A stretch of DNA of 53,701 nucleotides, taken from an uncultured Gammaproteobacteria bacterium. Lineage in GTDB: Bacteria; Pseudomonadota; Gammaproteobacteria; Pseudomonadales; Azotimanducaceae. The notes below the pieces were generated by a model. That model did no database searches and was not told the origin of the DNA. It saw nothing but the letters and a program-made list of their open reading frames with translations. The translations under genes and the position numbers were made by a program. Where the stretch lies: positions 1-53,701 of the forward strand of contig CAJWQG010000022.1 of NCBI GenBank assembly GCA_913045175.1. Reading direction: 5' to 3'. Below are positions 9,037 through 23,434 of the stretch, piece by piece (the stretch's first letter is position 1; each line of letters opens with the position of its first letter).

Positions 9037-10290
9037 ATGCAAGAATATAAAGATGCCATCCATTACCTCGAAGCAGTCGCTAAAGGAAACCCTTTGGAGT
9101 TCGCCAAGGGGGCTTCACCCATCTGTAAACAGATCTGTTTTGGGGTACTGCGCGACTATTATCGACTCGTCTATTTTCGCGATAGCCTGCTAAAGAAAAA
9201 GCTCCCAGCAAAACATCTGGATCTAAACCTTCTACTGTTATGTGGCATCTATAGCATATGTCATTTGAATCGTCCCGCGCACGCAAGTGTTAACGCTGTA
9301 GTTGAAGTTACTGTAATGCTCAAGAAGCCATGGGCAAAGGGACTCGTCAACGCCGTGATGCGCAATTTCCAACGTCAGCAGAAGACGCTTCAAGGCGAGT
9401 CTGAAAACGAACCAGAGGCTCAGTTGAACCACCCTACCTGGTTGATCGATCAGCTACGGGATTCCTGGCCTGATCTCGCCAATATGATTATGTTGGCGAA
9501 CAACGAACCTGCGCCAATGACGTTACGAGTAAATCAAGCAAAGACATCTGTTTCAGAATATCAATCGTTACTGGAGGAACATGGATATGGTGGACAACCC
9601 ATTTCCGGAGTCCCTTTTGCCCTTCAACTCTCCAAACCTGCGCCGGTAGAATCGCTACCGGGATTTACTGAGGGACTGGTGAGTGTGCAGGATGAGGCGT
9701 CACAGCTTGTTGCACCATTGCTTAATACTGAACCCGGACACCGAGTGCTAGACGCATGCGCTGCACCGGGAGGCAAAGCGTGTCACCTGTTGGAATTGCA
9801 ACGAGAAATCGAACTGACAGCCATCGACAAAGACCCAAGGAGAGTCGTACAGATTAAGGAGAATCTGGACAGACTGGGGTTCGATTGCACGCTGATCACC
9901 TCGGACTTCTTCCAGTATTCAGGAGACAAATTCGATAGAATACTACTGGATGTGCCCTGTTCTGCGACTGGAATTATCCGGCGTCATCCAGACATTAAAT
10001 TACTGAGAGATGGAGACGATATTGAAAACCTCACTGCTACACAATCCAAACTACTCAGTGCCGCGTGGGCCCTTTTGGAAGCGAATGGCGAACTCGTCTA
10101 TTCGACCTGTTCAGTCCTTCTGGCAGAAAATGAACGTATTGTCTCCAATTTTGCAAACGGTCGGGATGACATAGCCGTGCTCCCTATCGATGTAAATCAG
10201 GGCAACAAACTTGAATACGGTCGCCAACTTTTCCCCCAATCAAATGGCCATGACGGTTTCTACATCGCGCGACTTAAGAAGGTTGGCTAG
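9037..10290 (+). CDS. rsmB: 16S rRNA m5C967 methyltransferase
   Basis: Methylates C967 of 16S rRNA. The 417 residues include an N-terminal NusB-like RNA-binding domain (about 1-135, e.g. NRPAHASVNAVVEVTVMLKK) and a C-terminal SAM-dependent Rossmann domain. The SAM loop is DACAAPGGKACHL. The two cysteines used by RNA m5C methyltransferases are in DVPCSATG and YSTCSV. It starts 14 bp after fmt with no strong ribosome site and ends 2 bp before trkA. The fmt-rsmB-trkA order is typical of gammaproteobacteria. Confidence 0.95.
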   Translation: MQEYKDAIHYLEAVAKGNPLEFAKGASPICKQICFGVLRDYYRLVYFRDSLLKKKLPAKHLDLNLLLLCGIYSICHLNRPAHASVNAVVEVTVMLKKPWAKGLVNAVMRNFQRQQKTLQGESENEPEAQLNHPTWLIDQLRDSWPDLANMIMLANNEPAPMTLRVNQAKTSVSEYQSLLEEHGYGGQPISGVPFALQLSKPAPVESLPGFTEGLVSVQDEASQLVAPLLNTEPGHRVLDACAAPGGKACHLLELQREIELTAIDKDPRRVVQIKENLDRLGFDCTLITSDFFQYSGDKFDRILLDVPCSATGIIRRHPDIKLLRDGDDIENLTATQSKLLSAAWALLEANGELVYSTCSVLLAENERIVSNFANGRDDIAVLPIDVNQGNKLEYGRQLFPQSNGHDGFYIARLKKVG

Positions 10291-10292
10291 CT

Positions 10293-11663
10293 ATGAAAAT
10301 CATCATTCTCGGTGGCGGTGAGGTTGGAGGAAGCCTCGCGCACAACCTAACCAAGGAAGCGAGTGATATCACCGTCGTGGATATCGATGGCGACCGCCTC
10401 CGAGACCTTCAAGACCGTTACGATATTCGTACTGTACGAGGAATGGCTTCTCACCCAGACGTTCTTCGGTCGGCTGGTGCAGAGGACGCCGACATGTTGA
10501 TCGCAGTAACTAATAGTGACGAAGTTAATATGGTTGCCTGCCAGGTCGCCTATACGGTTTTTCACACACCCACCAAAATTGCCAGAGTGAGATCAAGCGC
10601 CTACATATCCGGGGGCAGTATATTCAGAGATGACGCGATGCCTGTCGACGTCACGGTTAACCCTGAGGCCATCATAAAAGATGATATACGCCGCCTGATC
10701 GAAAATCCGGGGGCACTTCAGGTCATGGATTTTGCCGACGGTCAGGTTCAGATGGTGGGCATCAAGGCATACTACGGTGGTCCACTGGTAGATCAGGAAT
10801 TACGAAACATCCGCAAGCATATGCCTATGGTGGACACTCGGGTCGCTGCTATTTTTAGAGACAACAGAGCGATCATGCCTCAGGGCGACACAGTTATAGA
10901 AGCTGATGACGAAGTGTTCTTCATTGCTGCTACTCGTGATATCCACTCGGTCATGAGCGAACTACGTCGAACTGAACCACCCAATAAACGCATCGTCATA
11001 GCCGGCGGTGGACACATTGGCCAGGGTCTCGCTGAATCGGTAGAGGATCGTTATGGCGTTCGTATCATTGAACAGAGCAGGCAACGCGGTTACGAGCTAT
11101 CAGAGAAACTCGATCGTGCTATCGTCCTGGTGGGCGACGCATCAGATAAGGACCTTCTGGTCGATGAGAACATTGCAGAGACTGATGTGTTCTGCGCAGT
11201 AACCAACGACGATGAAGCAAACATTATGTCATCTTTGCTGGCAAAGAGTCTTGGTGCCAAGAAGGTCATTACGTTGATTAACAATCCTGCGTACGTGGAT
11301 CTGATCGGTAGTGAAATAGATATTGCCATCTCTCCACAACAATCTACTCTCGGCACGATCCTGACCCACATAAGACGCGGTGACGTCGTTAAAGTGCATT
11401 CCCTGCGTAAAGGCGCAGCAGAGGCAATCGAGGCGATTGCACATGGTGACGAGTCCACCTCAAAAGTTATTGGTCGCTCTTTAGGAGAGATCAACCTGCC
11501 AACCGGCGCCTCCATCGGTGCATTGGTGCGAGGAGAAGACGTTGTTATCGCCCATGACGATATCGTAGTGAAACCACAAGACCATCTGATTTTGTTCCTC
11601 GTGGATAAATCTAAAGTCAAAGACGTGGAACGTTTGTTCCAAGCACCCTTAAGCTTTATCTAG
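10293..11663 (+). CDS. trkA: Trk potassium uptake system, NAD-binding regulatory subunit
   Basis: Cytoplasmic, peripheral protein that binds NAD(H) and gates the TrkH potassium channel. Its 456 residues form two RCK units in tandem, each with a Rossmann nucleotide-binding half and a C-terminal half. The first begins at GGGEVGGSLAHNL with the ribose-binding aspartate in VVDID. The second begins near residue 230 at GGGHIGQGLAESV. The length equals E. coli TrkA (458). trkH follows 13 bp later, so gate and channel are made together. Confidence 0.96.
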   Translation: MKIIILGGGEVGGSLAHNLTKEASDITVVDIDGDRLRDLQDRYDIRTVRGMASHPDVLRSAGAEDADMLIAVTNSDEVNMVACQVAYTVFHTPTKIARVRSSAYISGGSIFRDDAMPVDVTVNPEAIIKDDIRRLIENPGALQVMDFADGQVQMVGIKAYYGGPLVDQELRNIRKHMPMVDTRVAAIFRDNRAIMPQGDTVIEADDEVFFIAATRDIHSVMSELRRTEPPNKRIVIAGGGHIGQGLAESVEDRYGVRIIEQSRQRGYELSEKLDRAIVLVGDASDKDLLVDENIAETDVFCAVTNDDEANIMSSLLAKSLGAKKVITLINNPAYVDLIGSEIDIAISPQQSTLGTILTHIRRGDVVKVHSLRKGAAEAIEAIAHGDESTSKVIGRSLGEINLPTGASIGALVRGEDVVIAHDDIVVKPQDHLILFLVDKSKVKDVERLFQAPLSFI

Positions 11664-11676
11664 AGAGCCTTCGGCC

Positions 11677-13122
11677 ATGCATCTACAGATCGCGCTTCGA
11701 ATCGTAGGTAGTCTGCTGATGATGTTCAGCCTGACGATGTTGTTACCGCTTCTCTGGTCATTCTACTTCAGCGACGGGGTAGCAATCGTTTTCGTCAACG
11801 CCTTTGCCTATACCTTCGTGGTGGGATTTTTGTTGTGGCTGGTCTTTCGACGCTATCAGGCCGAAATGCGCATTAAAGACGGTTTTCTTGTCACCGTTAT
11901 GTTTTATCTGGCACTGGGTTCATTTGGTTCTATACCATTCGCCAATACAGATGGTATCGGGCTATCGACCGCCGATGCACTCTTTGAATCTTTTTCAGGT
12001 TTAACTACCACTGGTGCAACGGTAATCACAGGTTTAGACGAGATACCGCAATCAATCCTTTTCTACAGGCAGCAACTCCAGTGGTTAGGTGGAATGGGTA
12101 TCATCGTACTAGCTGTCGCTATTCTGCCAATGCTGGGTGTCGGTGGTATGCAGCTCTATCGTGCAGAAACACCCGGTCCGATGAAAGACAGCAAACTTAC
12201 ACCACGAATCCATCAAACCGCCCTGGCATTGTGGTCAATCTATCTAGGACTTACCACTACCTGTGCTCTCGCGTACTGGGTTGCAGGTATGAATTTCTTT
12301 GATGCAATCTGTCACAGCTTCTCAACTGTCGCTATCGGCGGGTTTTCCACCCACGATTTAAGCATAGGTTACTTCAACTCACCGGCTATCGAAGCTGTCG
12401 CAATCGTCTTCATGGTGATCTGTGGCATTAACTTTAGTCTTCATTTCTATGCATTTAAGGGAAACGCACATCACTATCTGGCGGATGAGGAAACTAGATT
12501 TTACTTCACGATTCTGGTCGTCGCCGCGATAATCACCACCTCCGTGTTATTGCTTCACAGTACTTACGACAGCTGGCAGGCTGTCAGGGCAGGCTTATTC
12601 ACGGTCGTTTCCATTTTTACCACCACCGGCTTTACCACCGCCAACTTTAGTACCTGGCCCAGCATGTTGCCCTATCTGGTTTTCTTTGGGGCATTTACGG
12701 GGGCTTGTGCAGGTTCAACTGGCGGTGGCATGAAGGTCGTACGCGTGCTGTTAATCTGGAAACAGGGCATCCGCGAGATTTACCGGTTAATTCATCCCAA
12801 CGCACTATTTCCGATCAAGTTGAATCACAGACCAGTGTCCAGCAGCGTAATTGAAGCAATCTGGGGATTCTTTTCTATCTACGTCATCCTGGTTCTAACG
12901 CTAACCCTGACCATGGTCGCTTCTGGAATGGATTTTTTGACTGCATTCTCCGCAGTCGGTGCTTGTATCAATAATCTTGGTCCAGGATTGGGAGACGTGG
13001 CACAACATTATGGCGACATCAGCGATTCCGCGAAGATAGTGTTGACCTTCGCAATGATATTAGGCCGTCTGGAAATATTTACTCTGCTGGTGTTGTTTAC
13101 GTTTATGTTCTGGCGCAAATAG
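11677..13122 (+). CDS. trkH: Trk potassium uptake channel subunit TrkH
   Basis: Inner-membrane potassium channel of the SKT superfamily. The 481 residues are the usual length (E. coli 483). Four pore-loop repeats can be seen with their filter glycines: FSGLTTTGATVI, STVAIGGFSTHD, FTTTGFTTANF and GACINNLGPGLGD. Hydrophobic spans fill the remainder. It follows trkA and ends in TAG immediately before the ATG of the next gene with no gap. Confidence 0.96.
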   Translation: MHLQIALRIVGSLLMMFSLTMLLPLLWSFYFSDGVAIVFVNAFAYTFVVGFLLWLVFRRYQAEMRIKDGFLVTVMFYLALGSFGSIPFANTDGIGLSTADALFESFSGLTTTGATVITGLDEIPQSILFYRQQLQWLGGMGIIVLAVAILPMLGVGGMQLYRAETPGPMKDSKLTPRIHQTALALWSIYLGLTTTCALAYWVAGMNFFDAICHSFSTVAIGGFSTHDLSIGYFNSPAIEAVAIVFMVICGINFSLHFYAFKGNAHHYLADEETRFYFTILVVAAIITTSVLLLHSTYDSWQAVRAGLFTVVSIFTTTGFTTANFSTWPSMLPYLVFFGAFTGACAGSTGGGMKVVRVLLIWKQGIREIYRLIHPNALFPIKLNHRPVSSSVIEAIWGFFSIYVILVLTLTLTMVASGMDFLTAFSAVGACINNLGPGLGDVAQHYGDISDSAKIVLTFAMILGRLEIFTLLVLFTFMFWRK

Positions 13123-13725
13123 ATGAACGATCGCACAAAGTGGGATCGCATTTACTCTGAAAAAACCAAACCCCTCAGCAATCCAGCTGAAGTACTTGTC
13201 CACAATACTCATCTCATTGGTGAAACGGGTCGCGCGCTCGACCTTGCTTGTGTCCTTGGACAAAACTCACTATGGCTTGCTCAAAGAGGCTTCGTTGTTG
13301 ATAGCTGGGACATTTCGCAAGTCGCGCTAGATAATTTGAAGCGCGCTGGAACACAGGATCTATCAATACACACAAAGCAGGTTGATATTTCGGCTGCCAG
13401 TTTGGAATGCGAAGCCTATGACCTGATCATAGTCATTCACTATCTGAATCGAAACTTGGCAGACGCAATTGTCGAATCCCTTCGCCCTGGGGGGTTGCTT
13501 TGTTACCAGACGTTTACGGTAGAAAAGACCAAAGCTATGGGTCCCGGCAATCCCAAATTTCTGCTACAGCCCAATGAATTACTATCGATATTCGCGACCC
13601 TTCGTGTCCTTTCCTTCAAAGATGAAGGGCAGGCGAGAGATTGCTCTGCAGGGTTGCGCGGAGAGTCATACCTGATTGCACAAAAAAAATTTAGTGAGGT
13701 GGGTGATACTCTTCAGGCTTGTTGA
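13123..13725 (+). CDS. Class I SAM-dependent methyltransferase, TehB-like
   Basis: A 200-residue protein with a Rossmann methyltransferase fold of the TehB/UbiE-like type. Motif I reads LDLACVLGQNSLWLAQRG, where relatives usually have DLACGxGRN; the first motif glycine is valine here. Later landmarks are VDSWDISQVALDNL (acidic residue that binds the SAM ribose), YDLIIVIHYLNR and LRPGGLLCYQTF. The substrate is unknown. It begins directly after the trkH stop, probably co-transcribed with trk, and its last 35 bp overlap the 3' end of the convergent acyltransferase gene. Confidence 0.8.
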   Translation: MNDRTKWDRIYSEKTKPLSNPAEVLVHNTHLIGETGRALDLACVLGQNSLWLAQRGFVVDSWDISQVALDNLKRAGTQDLSIHTKQVDISAASLECEAYDLIIVIHYLNRNLADAIVESLRPGGLLCYQTFTVEKTKAMGPGNPKFLLQPNELLSIFATLRVLSFKDEGQARDCSAGLRGESYLIAQKKFSEVGDTLQAC

Positions 13726-14596
13726 AACGGTAGATCTTTTTCTCACCCGCCGGACGTTCACGAAATCGCTTATATTCCCATTGATATTGTGCCAATGACT
13801 GGCGTACGCACACCTCGATGGTCTTGTTCATTCCCCTCACAGCAACTTCCTCGTCATCATCAAATATCTCCGGCTCTGGCTCCCGGCAGTGAACAACAAA
13901 TCGGCCATCCGATCCTCGCTCAACCGTGATGGCAACCACCCTCGCCCCGGTTCTTTTTATCAGTCTCGGAATCAGCACGTCAGTAAGTGCTTGCATACCG
14001 AAGAAGCTACTGAATATGCCACTACTGGGAACCTGATCAGGCAATATCGTAACCACGCCACCCGCTTCAAGGCAGCGAAATAAACGAGCAAGACCCTTCT
14101 TATTCGTTGCTACGAGCTCATTTCCAAAGCGTTCCCTGATACCGCGCATGATGGGTTGTAGATAGGCCTGACGAGGCGGATGGTACAGCGCGGTCATGGA
14201 CCCATGACGCGCGAAATATACGTTAAACAGCTCCCAATTGCCGAGATGTGGCAACAGCACAATGACACCCTTCTTGGTCCCAATAGCATCAGTCAACGCT
14301 TTTTCGTTAGCAACGGATTCAAACCAGGACTCAAGACGTGCGCGAGACCCTAGCCATACAGCTGGCGTCTCTAGCATAGTCTGTGCAGTATGCTGCAAAC
14401 TCCGCAAAACAAGTTGTTTCTGTTCCACAGGCGATAATTCAGGGCAGCAAAGTAATATGTTCTCTTGAGAAATCTTCGCTACCCGGGTGCCAATTCGATA
14501 GTTTAGCCACCCAATGAACTTGCCGAGGGTCTGTGACAATTTTCGTGGAAACACGGCCAATACCCAAAGCAAACATGAAGCCAGCCTGGTCATCAT
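13691..14596 (-). CDS. Lysophospholipid acyltransferase family protein (LpxL/HtrB-like)
   Basis: A membrane-associated acyltransferase of the lipid A late-acyltransferase family. The catalytic HX4E box is PHLGNWEL, with GGVVTILPDQVP and the acceptor-region motif further on. The start chosen is the ATG at 14596, which overlaps the tag stop as ATGA and gives 301 residues beginning [17 protein letters not shown], a membrane anchor. An in-frame GTG at 14632 would add 12 residues. Pseudomonas has a homologue in the same place next to tag. Whether it acylates lipid A or an aminolipid such as ornithine lipid cannot be told from sequence. Confidence 0.85.
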   Translation of the reverse strand: MMTRLASCLLWVLAVFPRKLSQTLGKFIGWLNYRIGTRVAKISQENILLCCPELSPVEQKQLVLRSLQHTAQTMLETPAVWLGSRARLESWFESVANEKALTDAIGTKKGVIVLLPHLGNWELFNVYFARHGSMTALYHPPRQAYLQPIMRGIRERFGNELVATNKKGLARLFRCLEAGGVVTILPDQVPSSGIFSSFFGMQALTDVLIPRLIKRTGARVVAITVERGSDGRFVVHCREPEPEIFDDDEEVAVRGMNKTIEVCVRQSLAQYQWEYKRFRERPAGEKKIYRFNKPEEYHPPH

Positions 14597-15171
14597 GTGG
14601 CAAGAGACTGACAATCTGCATGTCGAAAACACGAAACTTCATGATCGTTGACCATGCCAGTCGCTTGCATAAACGCATAGCAAATCGTCGGTCCAACAAA
14701 TTTGAACCCTTTGGCCTTAAGATCTTTACTCATTGCCTCAGACTCAGTCGTTTGAGCTGGAAGGTCAGATAGGCGCCGCCAGTGATTCTCCTTTGGATGT
14801 CCATCGACAAAGGACCAAAGGTATTCAGAAAATCCGATTTCCGAGTCCATCAGCTCAAGATAACGCTGGGCATTGTTGACAGTACTCAGGATTTTTAAAC
14901 GATTCCTCACGATCCCCGGATTCTTCATCAGATTCTCAACGCGAGACTCATCATATTGAGCGATTATCTGTGCATCAAAATTATCAAACGCGTTTCGATA
15001 GTTTTCTCTTTTTTTGAGAATTGTGATCCAGGAGAGACCTCCCTGCGCGCCTTCCAGTATGAGAAATTCTAACAACGCCGCATCATCGTACAGTGGTACA
15101 CCCCACTCTTCATCGTGGTAACGTTCATACAGCGGATCGCCTAAACACCACCCACATCGTTGTTTGCTCAT
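14593..15171 (-). CDS. tag: DNA-3-methyladenine glycosylase I
   Basis: Base-excision repair enzyme that removes 3-methyladenine from alkylated DNA. The frame is open to 15225, but the family start is the ATG at 15171 ([20 protein letters not shown]), giving 192 residues (E. coli 187). Zinc-ligand positions are visible: a cysteine in RCGWC, the histidine in YHDEEWG, and the C-terminal histidine and cysteine in [13 protein letters not shown]. The conserved [15 protein letters not shown] is present. It is divergent from glyQ (78 bp apart) and overlaps the acyltransferase start. Confidence 0.95.
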   Translation of the reverse strand: MSKQRCGWCLGDPLYERYHDEEWGVPLYDDAALLEFLILEGAQGGLSWITILKKRENYRNAFDNFDAQIIAQYDESRVENLMKNPGIVRNRLKILSTVNNAQRYLELMDSEIGFSEYLWSFVDGHPKENHWRRLSDLPAQTTESEAMSKDLKAKGFKFVGPTICYAFMQATGMVNDHEVSCFRHADCQSLAT

Positions 15172-15249
15172 AGTTCTAACACCCAAGCATGTGTGAAAAC
15201 CACACCGTCGGGTATACTTACGCACTTTTTGGGCCTGCGTAAACCCTCG
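15172..15249. promoter_or_regulatory. Divergent tag / glyQ promoter region
   Basis: This 78-bp gap separates the divergent tag and glyQ genes. On the plus strand TATACT at 15213-15218 is a good -10 element, but the matching -35 is weak. A 7-bp inverted repeat TTACGCA (15218-15224) and TGCGTAA (15236-15242) with an 11-base loop lies just before the glyQ ATG and could fold over its initiation region. A second small repeat, GTGTG-AAAAC-CACAC, lies at 15191-15205. Confidence 0.4.
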
Positions 15250-16179
15250 ATGTCAGACACGTTTCAAAATCTGATCCTCGCACTACAGAAATATTGGTCT
15301 GAGCAGGGCTGTGTCCTTATGCAGCCCTATGACCTAGAGATGGGTGCAGGAACCTTTCATCCCGCAACCTTCTTACGAGCAATTGGTCCGGAAGACTGGA
15401 AGGCAGCCTACGTCCAACCTTGTCGCCGACCTACCGACGGCCGGTATGGCGAGAACCCCAACCGTTACCAGTACTATTATCAGTTTCAGGTGGTCATGAA
15501 GCCATCTCCTGAAAATTTTCAGGATCTTTATCTCGATTCCCTTAGGGCGCTGGGTATAGATCCAATGACACACGATATACGGTTTGTAGAAGATAATTGG
15601 GAATCACCAACGTTAGGTGCATGGGGTTTAGGCTGGGAAGTCTGGATGGACGGAATGGAGATCACTCAGTTCACCTACTTTCAACAGGTGGGTGGCCTGG
15701 AGTGCTATCCGGTTATGGGGGAGATCACCTATGGTCTGGAACGCCTCGCCCTATATTTACAGGGGGTAGAAGACTTTCAGGACCTTATCTGGACAAAAAC
15801 CGATAATCAGACAGTAACCTACGCTGACGTTTTTCATCAATACGAAGTAGAAATGTCGGCTTTTAATTTCGATGAAGCCGATGTCGATGGACTCCTGCAC
15901 CAGTTCGATTTTTTCGAAGGCGAAATCGAACGACTGCTTAAAGCGGGATTATCACTTCCCGCCTATGAGTATGTTCTCAAGGCGTCTCACGCATTTAATT
16001 TGCTGGATTCTCGTCACGCAATTTCTGTCACAGAAAGACAACGCTTTATCTTAAGAGTTCGAACTCTCTCGAGAGCAGTAGCCACCGCCTACTTCGAATC
16101 AAGGCGCGCATTAGGGTTCCCTTTAGCTGAGGACGACGCGCGGCAATATGTCCTAAAGGAGCTGGCAGATGCGAAGTGA
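15250..16179 (+). CDS. glyQ: Glycyl-tRNA synthetase alpha subunit
   Basis: Catalytic subunit of the alpha2beta2 bacterial glycyl-tRNA synthetase. The frame is open from 15160, but the family N-terminus starts at ATG 15250 ([20 protein letters not shown]), giving 309 residues (E. coli 303). Class II synthetase segments are conserved, e.g. [30 protein letters not shown] and [12 protein letters not shown]. It overlaps glyS by 11 bases, consistent with balanced synthesis of the two subunits. Confidence 0.97.
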   Translation: MSDTFQNLILALQKYWSEQGCVLMQPYDLEMGAGTFHPATFLRAIGPEDWKAAYVQPCRRPTDGRYGENPNRYQYYYQFQVVMKPSPENFQDLYLDSLRALGIDPMTHDIRFVEDNWESPTLGAWGLGWEVWMDGMEITQFTYFQQVGGLECYPVMGEITYGLERLALYLQGVEDFQDLIWTKTDNQTVTYADVFHQYEVEMSAFNFDEADVDGLLHQFDFFEGEIERLLKAGLSLPAYEYVLKASHAFNLLDSRHAISVTERQRFILRVRTLSRAVATAYFESRRALGFPLAEDDARQYVLKELADAK

Positions 16180-18252
16180 TGATCTGCTTATAGAGATTGG
16201 TACCGAAGAACTGCCACCCAAATCACTTAAGTCATTAATGACCGCTTTGGCGGACAATCTAGCGAATGAGTTAACAGAGCGCGAGTTTTCCTACGACGAC
16301 GTAGACGCATATGGCACGCCCAGGCGCCTGGCAGTAATAGTGACCGGACTCCACGAGGTACAGCCGGAACAAAAAATAGAAAAGCGCGGGCCTTCCATCA
16401 AAGCCGCCTACGCTGACGGACAGCCCACCAAAGCACTCCTAGGTTTTGTAAGATCCTGTGGTGTGGAGGATCCGGCGTCCCTGGACACGTTGAGTACTGA
16501 CAAGGGTGAGTGGGTCGTTTTTCGAGAAGTCCGGCCAGGGAAATCCATCACTGACGAAATTGAAGCTATCGTTGACAAATGTGTTCGCGACCTGCCCATT
16601 GATCGGCGCATGAGATGGGGCAGTAATCGTACAGAATTCGTCCGTCCCGTACATTGGGCCGTCGCACTCTATGGTAGTGAACAGTTAAATTTTAGCTTGC
16701 TTGGATGCATGACAGGTGGTGAGAGCTATGGTCACCGATTCATGCACCCTGGTGCGATCAAGATCAGCGGTGCAAGTGACTATATTGATGAGTGCAGACA
16801 AGCAAACGTCATTGTGGATTTTCAAGAGCGACGAAAGGTCATCGAAGATGCGATCGCCAAGGAAGCGAGCGTTCAAGAGAGTGTCATCGATTGGGATCAG
16901 GATCTACTTGACGAAGTTACCGCTCTGGTCGAGTGGCCGGTAATCTTAAGCGGGTCTTTTGACAAATCATTTCTCGAGATCCCGGAGGAAGTGCTGATCT
17001 CTGCGATGAAAGAGCATCAACGATACTTCCATATGCGAAATGCGAGAGGAAAACTACAGCCTGGCTTCATTACTGTAGCAAACATAGCAAGCAAAGATCC
17101 CTCTATAGTTGTCACCGGCAACGAAAGAGTAATCAAGCCTCGCCTTGCAGATGCCGCGTTCTTTTTTTCAAGTGACACAAAAACATCTCTCGAAGAACAA
17201 TTGTCGCGCCTTAGTAAAGTCGTTTTTCAGATTGAACTGGGAAGCTATCTGGACAAAGCGAAGCGAATTAGCGTCCTATCAGCTTTTATCGCTGATCAGA
17301 TAGGAGGCGATTCGCAAAACGCTGCTCGCGCGGGACTTTTGTGCAAAGCCGATCTGGTGTCCGATATGGTGGGGGAATTCCCCGACTTGCAGGGGACCAT
17401 GGGTGGACACTATGCAGCGAAGGACAATGAACATACTGAAGTTTGTGAAGGTATCCGCACACACTATTTCCCAACATCCTCTGGCGCCCAATTACCTATA
17501 GGTAAGGTTCCCAGTAGCGTTGCGATCGCCGATAAGCTCGATACCCTCGTCGGAATCTTTGGCATAGGACAAGCACCCACTGGATCAAAAGATCCATATG
17601 CACTTCGACGTCAGACCCTGGGCATCATTCGCATAATAATTGATAACGGTCTTTCTCTAGGCCTTAAGAAATGCCTTGCCAAAACTTCCGATATGTATCG
17701 TGAACAGCTTGGCAATTCCTCTGATAAACAATATCATTTTGATATTGAACCTATATATGGCTATCTATTGGATCGACTGGGTAACTGGTATCAGGATTCC
17801 GGCATCGATTTTGACGTGATCCAGGCGGTGCGAAACAGCGCAGTCGGAATCTCCGATCTCGCTGAAGCCAATGATCGCATTCGAGCGTTACATGAGTTCA
17901 AGGCCGGGGACAAAGCAAAGAACTTGATAGCTGCAAACAAGCGTGTTGCCAATATTCTCAGAGATACTGAAGACATGGATCTGCCCGAGATCGATATCAG
18001 TCTATTTTCACAGGCCGCGGAAAAAGACCTTTTCGTGGCGCTGACTGATGCGCAGGCGGCGCTCTCAGATACAACAGATTACAACGATAGATTATCGATC
18101 CTTGCAAATCAGCAGGATCAGATTGACCGTTATTTCGATGACGTTCTGGTCATGGATAAAGATGAAGACGTAAAACTCAATCGACTGGCGACCGTCGCAC
18201 GTATGAGGCAGCTATTCCTGGAAGTCGCTGACTTCTCGTTACTTCAGGCTCC

Positions 18253-18256
<4 letters not shown>
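16169..18256 (+). CDS. glyS: Glycyl-tRNA synthetase beta subunit
   Basis: The beta subunit recognises tRNA-Gly and is needed for charging by GlyQ. Its 695 residues match E. coli GlyS (689). The N-terminus [16 protein letters not shown] is canonical, as are KRGPS, ALKEHQRYF-type segment ([10 protein letters not shown]), and the HD-like region [17 protein letters not shown]. The C-terminal anticodon-binding domain runs to the end. gmhB starts inside its stop codon region (GTGA, 4-base overlap). Confidence 0.97.
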
Positions 18257-22253
<3,997 letters not shown>

Positions 22254-22257
<4 letters not shown>

Positions 22258-23351
22258 AACTTCATCGGCATGACCACATAGATTGCATCGTCATTATCGG
22301 GTTCTTCAAGCAGCGCACTGCTGTTTGCGTCGAGCACGGTGATACGAACCTTATCGCTGTCTAATACACCCAATACATCCTGGAGATAGCTCACATTAAA
22401 TCCAATCTCCACGGCATCGCCCTGATAATCCACAGATACGGTTTCTTCCGCCTCTTCCTGTTCTGGATTGTTAGCAGAAAGCTGAATTGTTCCGCTAGTA
22501 AAAGACACTCGAATCGCTCGAAATTTCTCATTAGAGAGGATCGCCGTACGACTCAGGGCCTGACGGAGTTCCTCCCTATCTGCATGAATTACACGATTTC
22601 CGTCCCTTGGAATTACGCGCTCATAGTCCGGAAACTTACCATCAAGTAATTTAGTCGTCAGGGCAAACTCGTTAGTCGCCACCCGAAGATGGTTGCTACT
22701 AATGGTTACCACAACATCACCGTCTACTTCCTGGAGCAAGCGCTGCAGTTCAAGCACACCTTTACGCGGTAGGATAACCTGTTTGTCTGCGTTCGCTTCA
22801 GGTACACCAAGGCTATTCAATGCCAATCTATGTCCGTCAGTCGCTACGGCCTGAACCATTCCCTGACCAATTTCCAGTAACATACCGTTGAGGAAAAAAC
22901 GCACATCCTGTTGCGCCATCGCGAAACCTGTTTTATCCAATAGGTTTTTGAACGCCTTACTGTTCACCTCAATGGAAAGCTCATCAACAGAAGTCTCTAC
23001 CGTCGGAAAATCCTGGGCAGCAAGGGTAGACAACGTGGATTTGAATCGACCAGATTTCACCACCAGGCGCTGATCTTGCAACTCAATATCAATATCAGCC
23101 TTCTCAGGCAATTGGCGACATATGTCCATTAATTTCCTTGCTGGGACAGTAACCTCACCGACCTCCGCATTGGCAATCTCTACTTTGCCAATCAGCTCGA
23201 CTTCCAGATCTGTACCAGTAAGTGACAGCTGGTCTGTTTCTACCTTTATCAACACATTCGACAGGATGGGGAGGGTTTGGCGTCTTTCCACAACACCAGC
23301 CACCTGCTGTAACGGTCTTAATAAGGACTCTCTGTTAATAGAGAATTTCAT
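22254..23351 (-). CDS. dnaN: DNA polymerase III beta sliding clamp, canonical copy
   Basis: Ring-shaped clamp that holds DNA polymerase III and repair proteins on DNA. The 365 residues (E. coli 366) contain three clamp domains. The partner-binding pocket is canonical: VATDGHRLAL, FPDYERVIP and the C-terminus VVMPMKL (E. coli VVMPMRL). Interface segments AILSNEKFR and NNPEQEEAEE also match E. coli closely. ATG with AAGGG upstream. It overlaps recF by 4 bases and follows a second, different clamp gene after 83 bp. This copy looks like the replicative clamp. Confidence 0.95.
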
Positions 23352-23434
23352 ACATTACCCTTATTTGTTAGTAAGCACTCGCTCACCTACAACAATCAAT
23401 TTATATATTTTAAATCAATGCCTTATAGTTTTTA

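Noticed and set aside
15160-15249. An N-terminal extension of glyQ of 30 residues
   Set aside because: It overlaps the divergent tag start and does not resemble GlyQ; the family start is at 15250.
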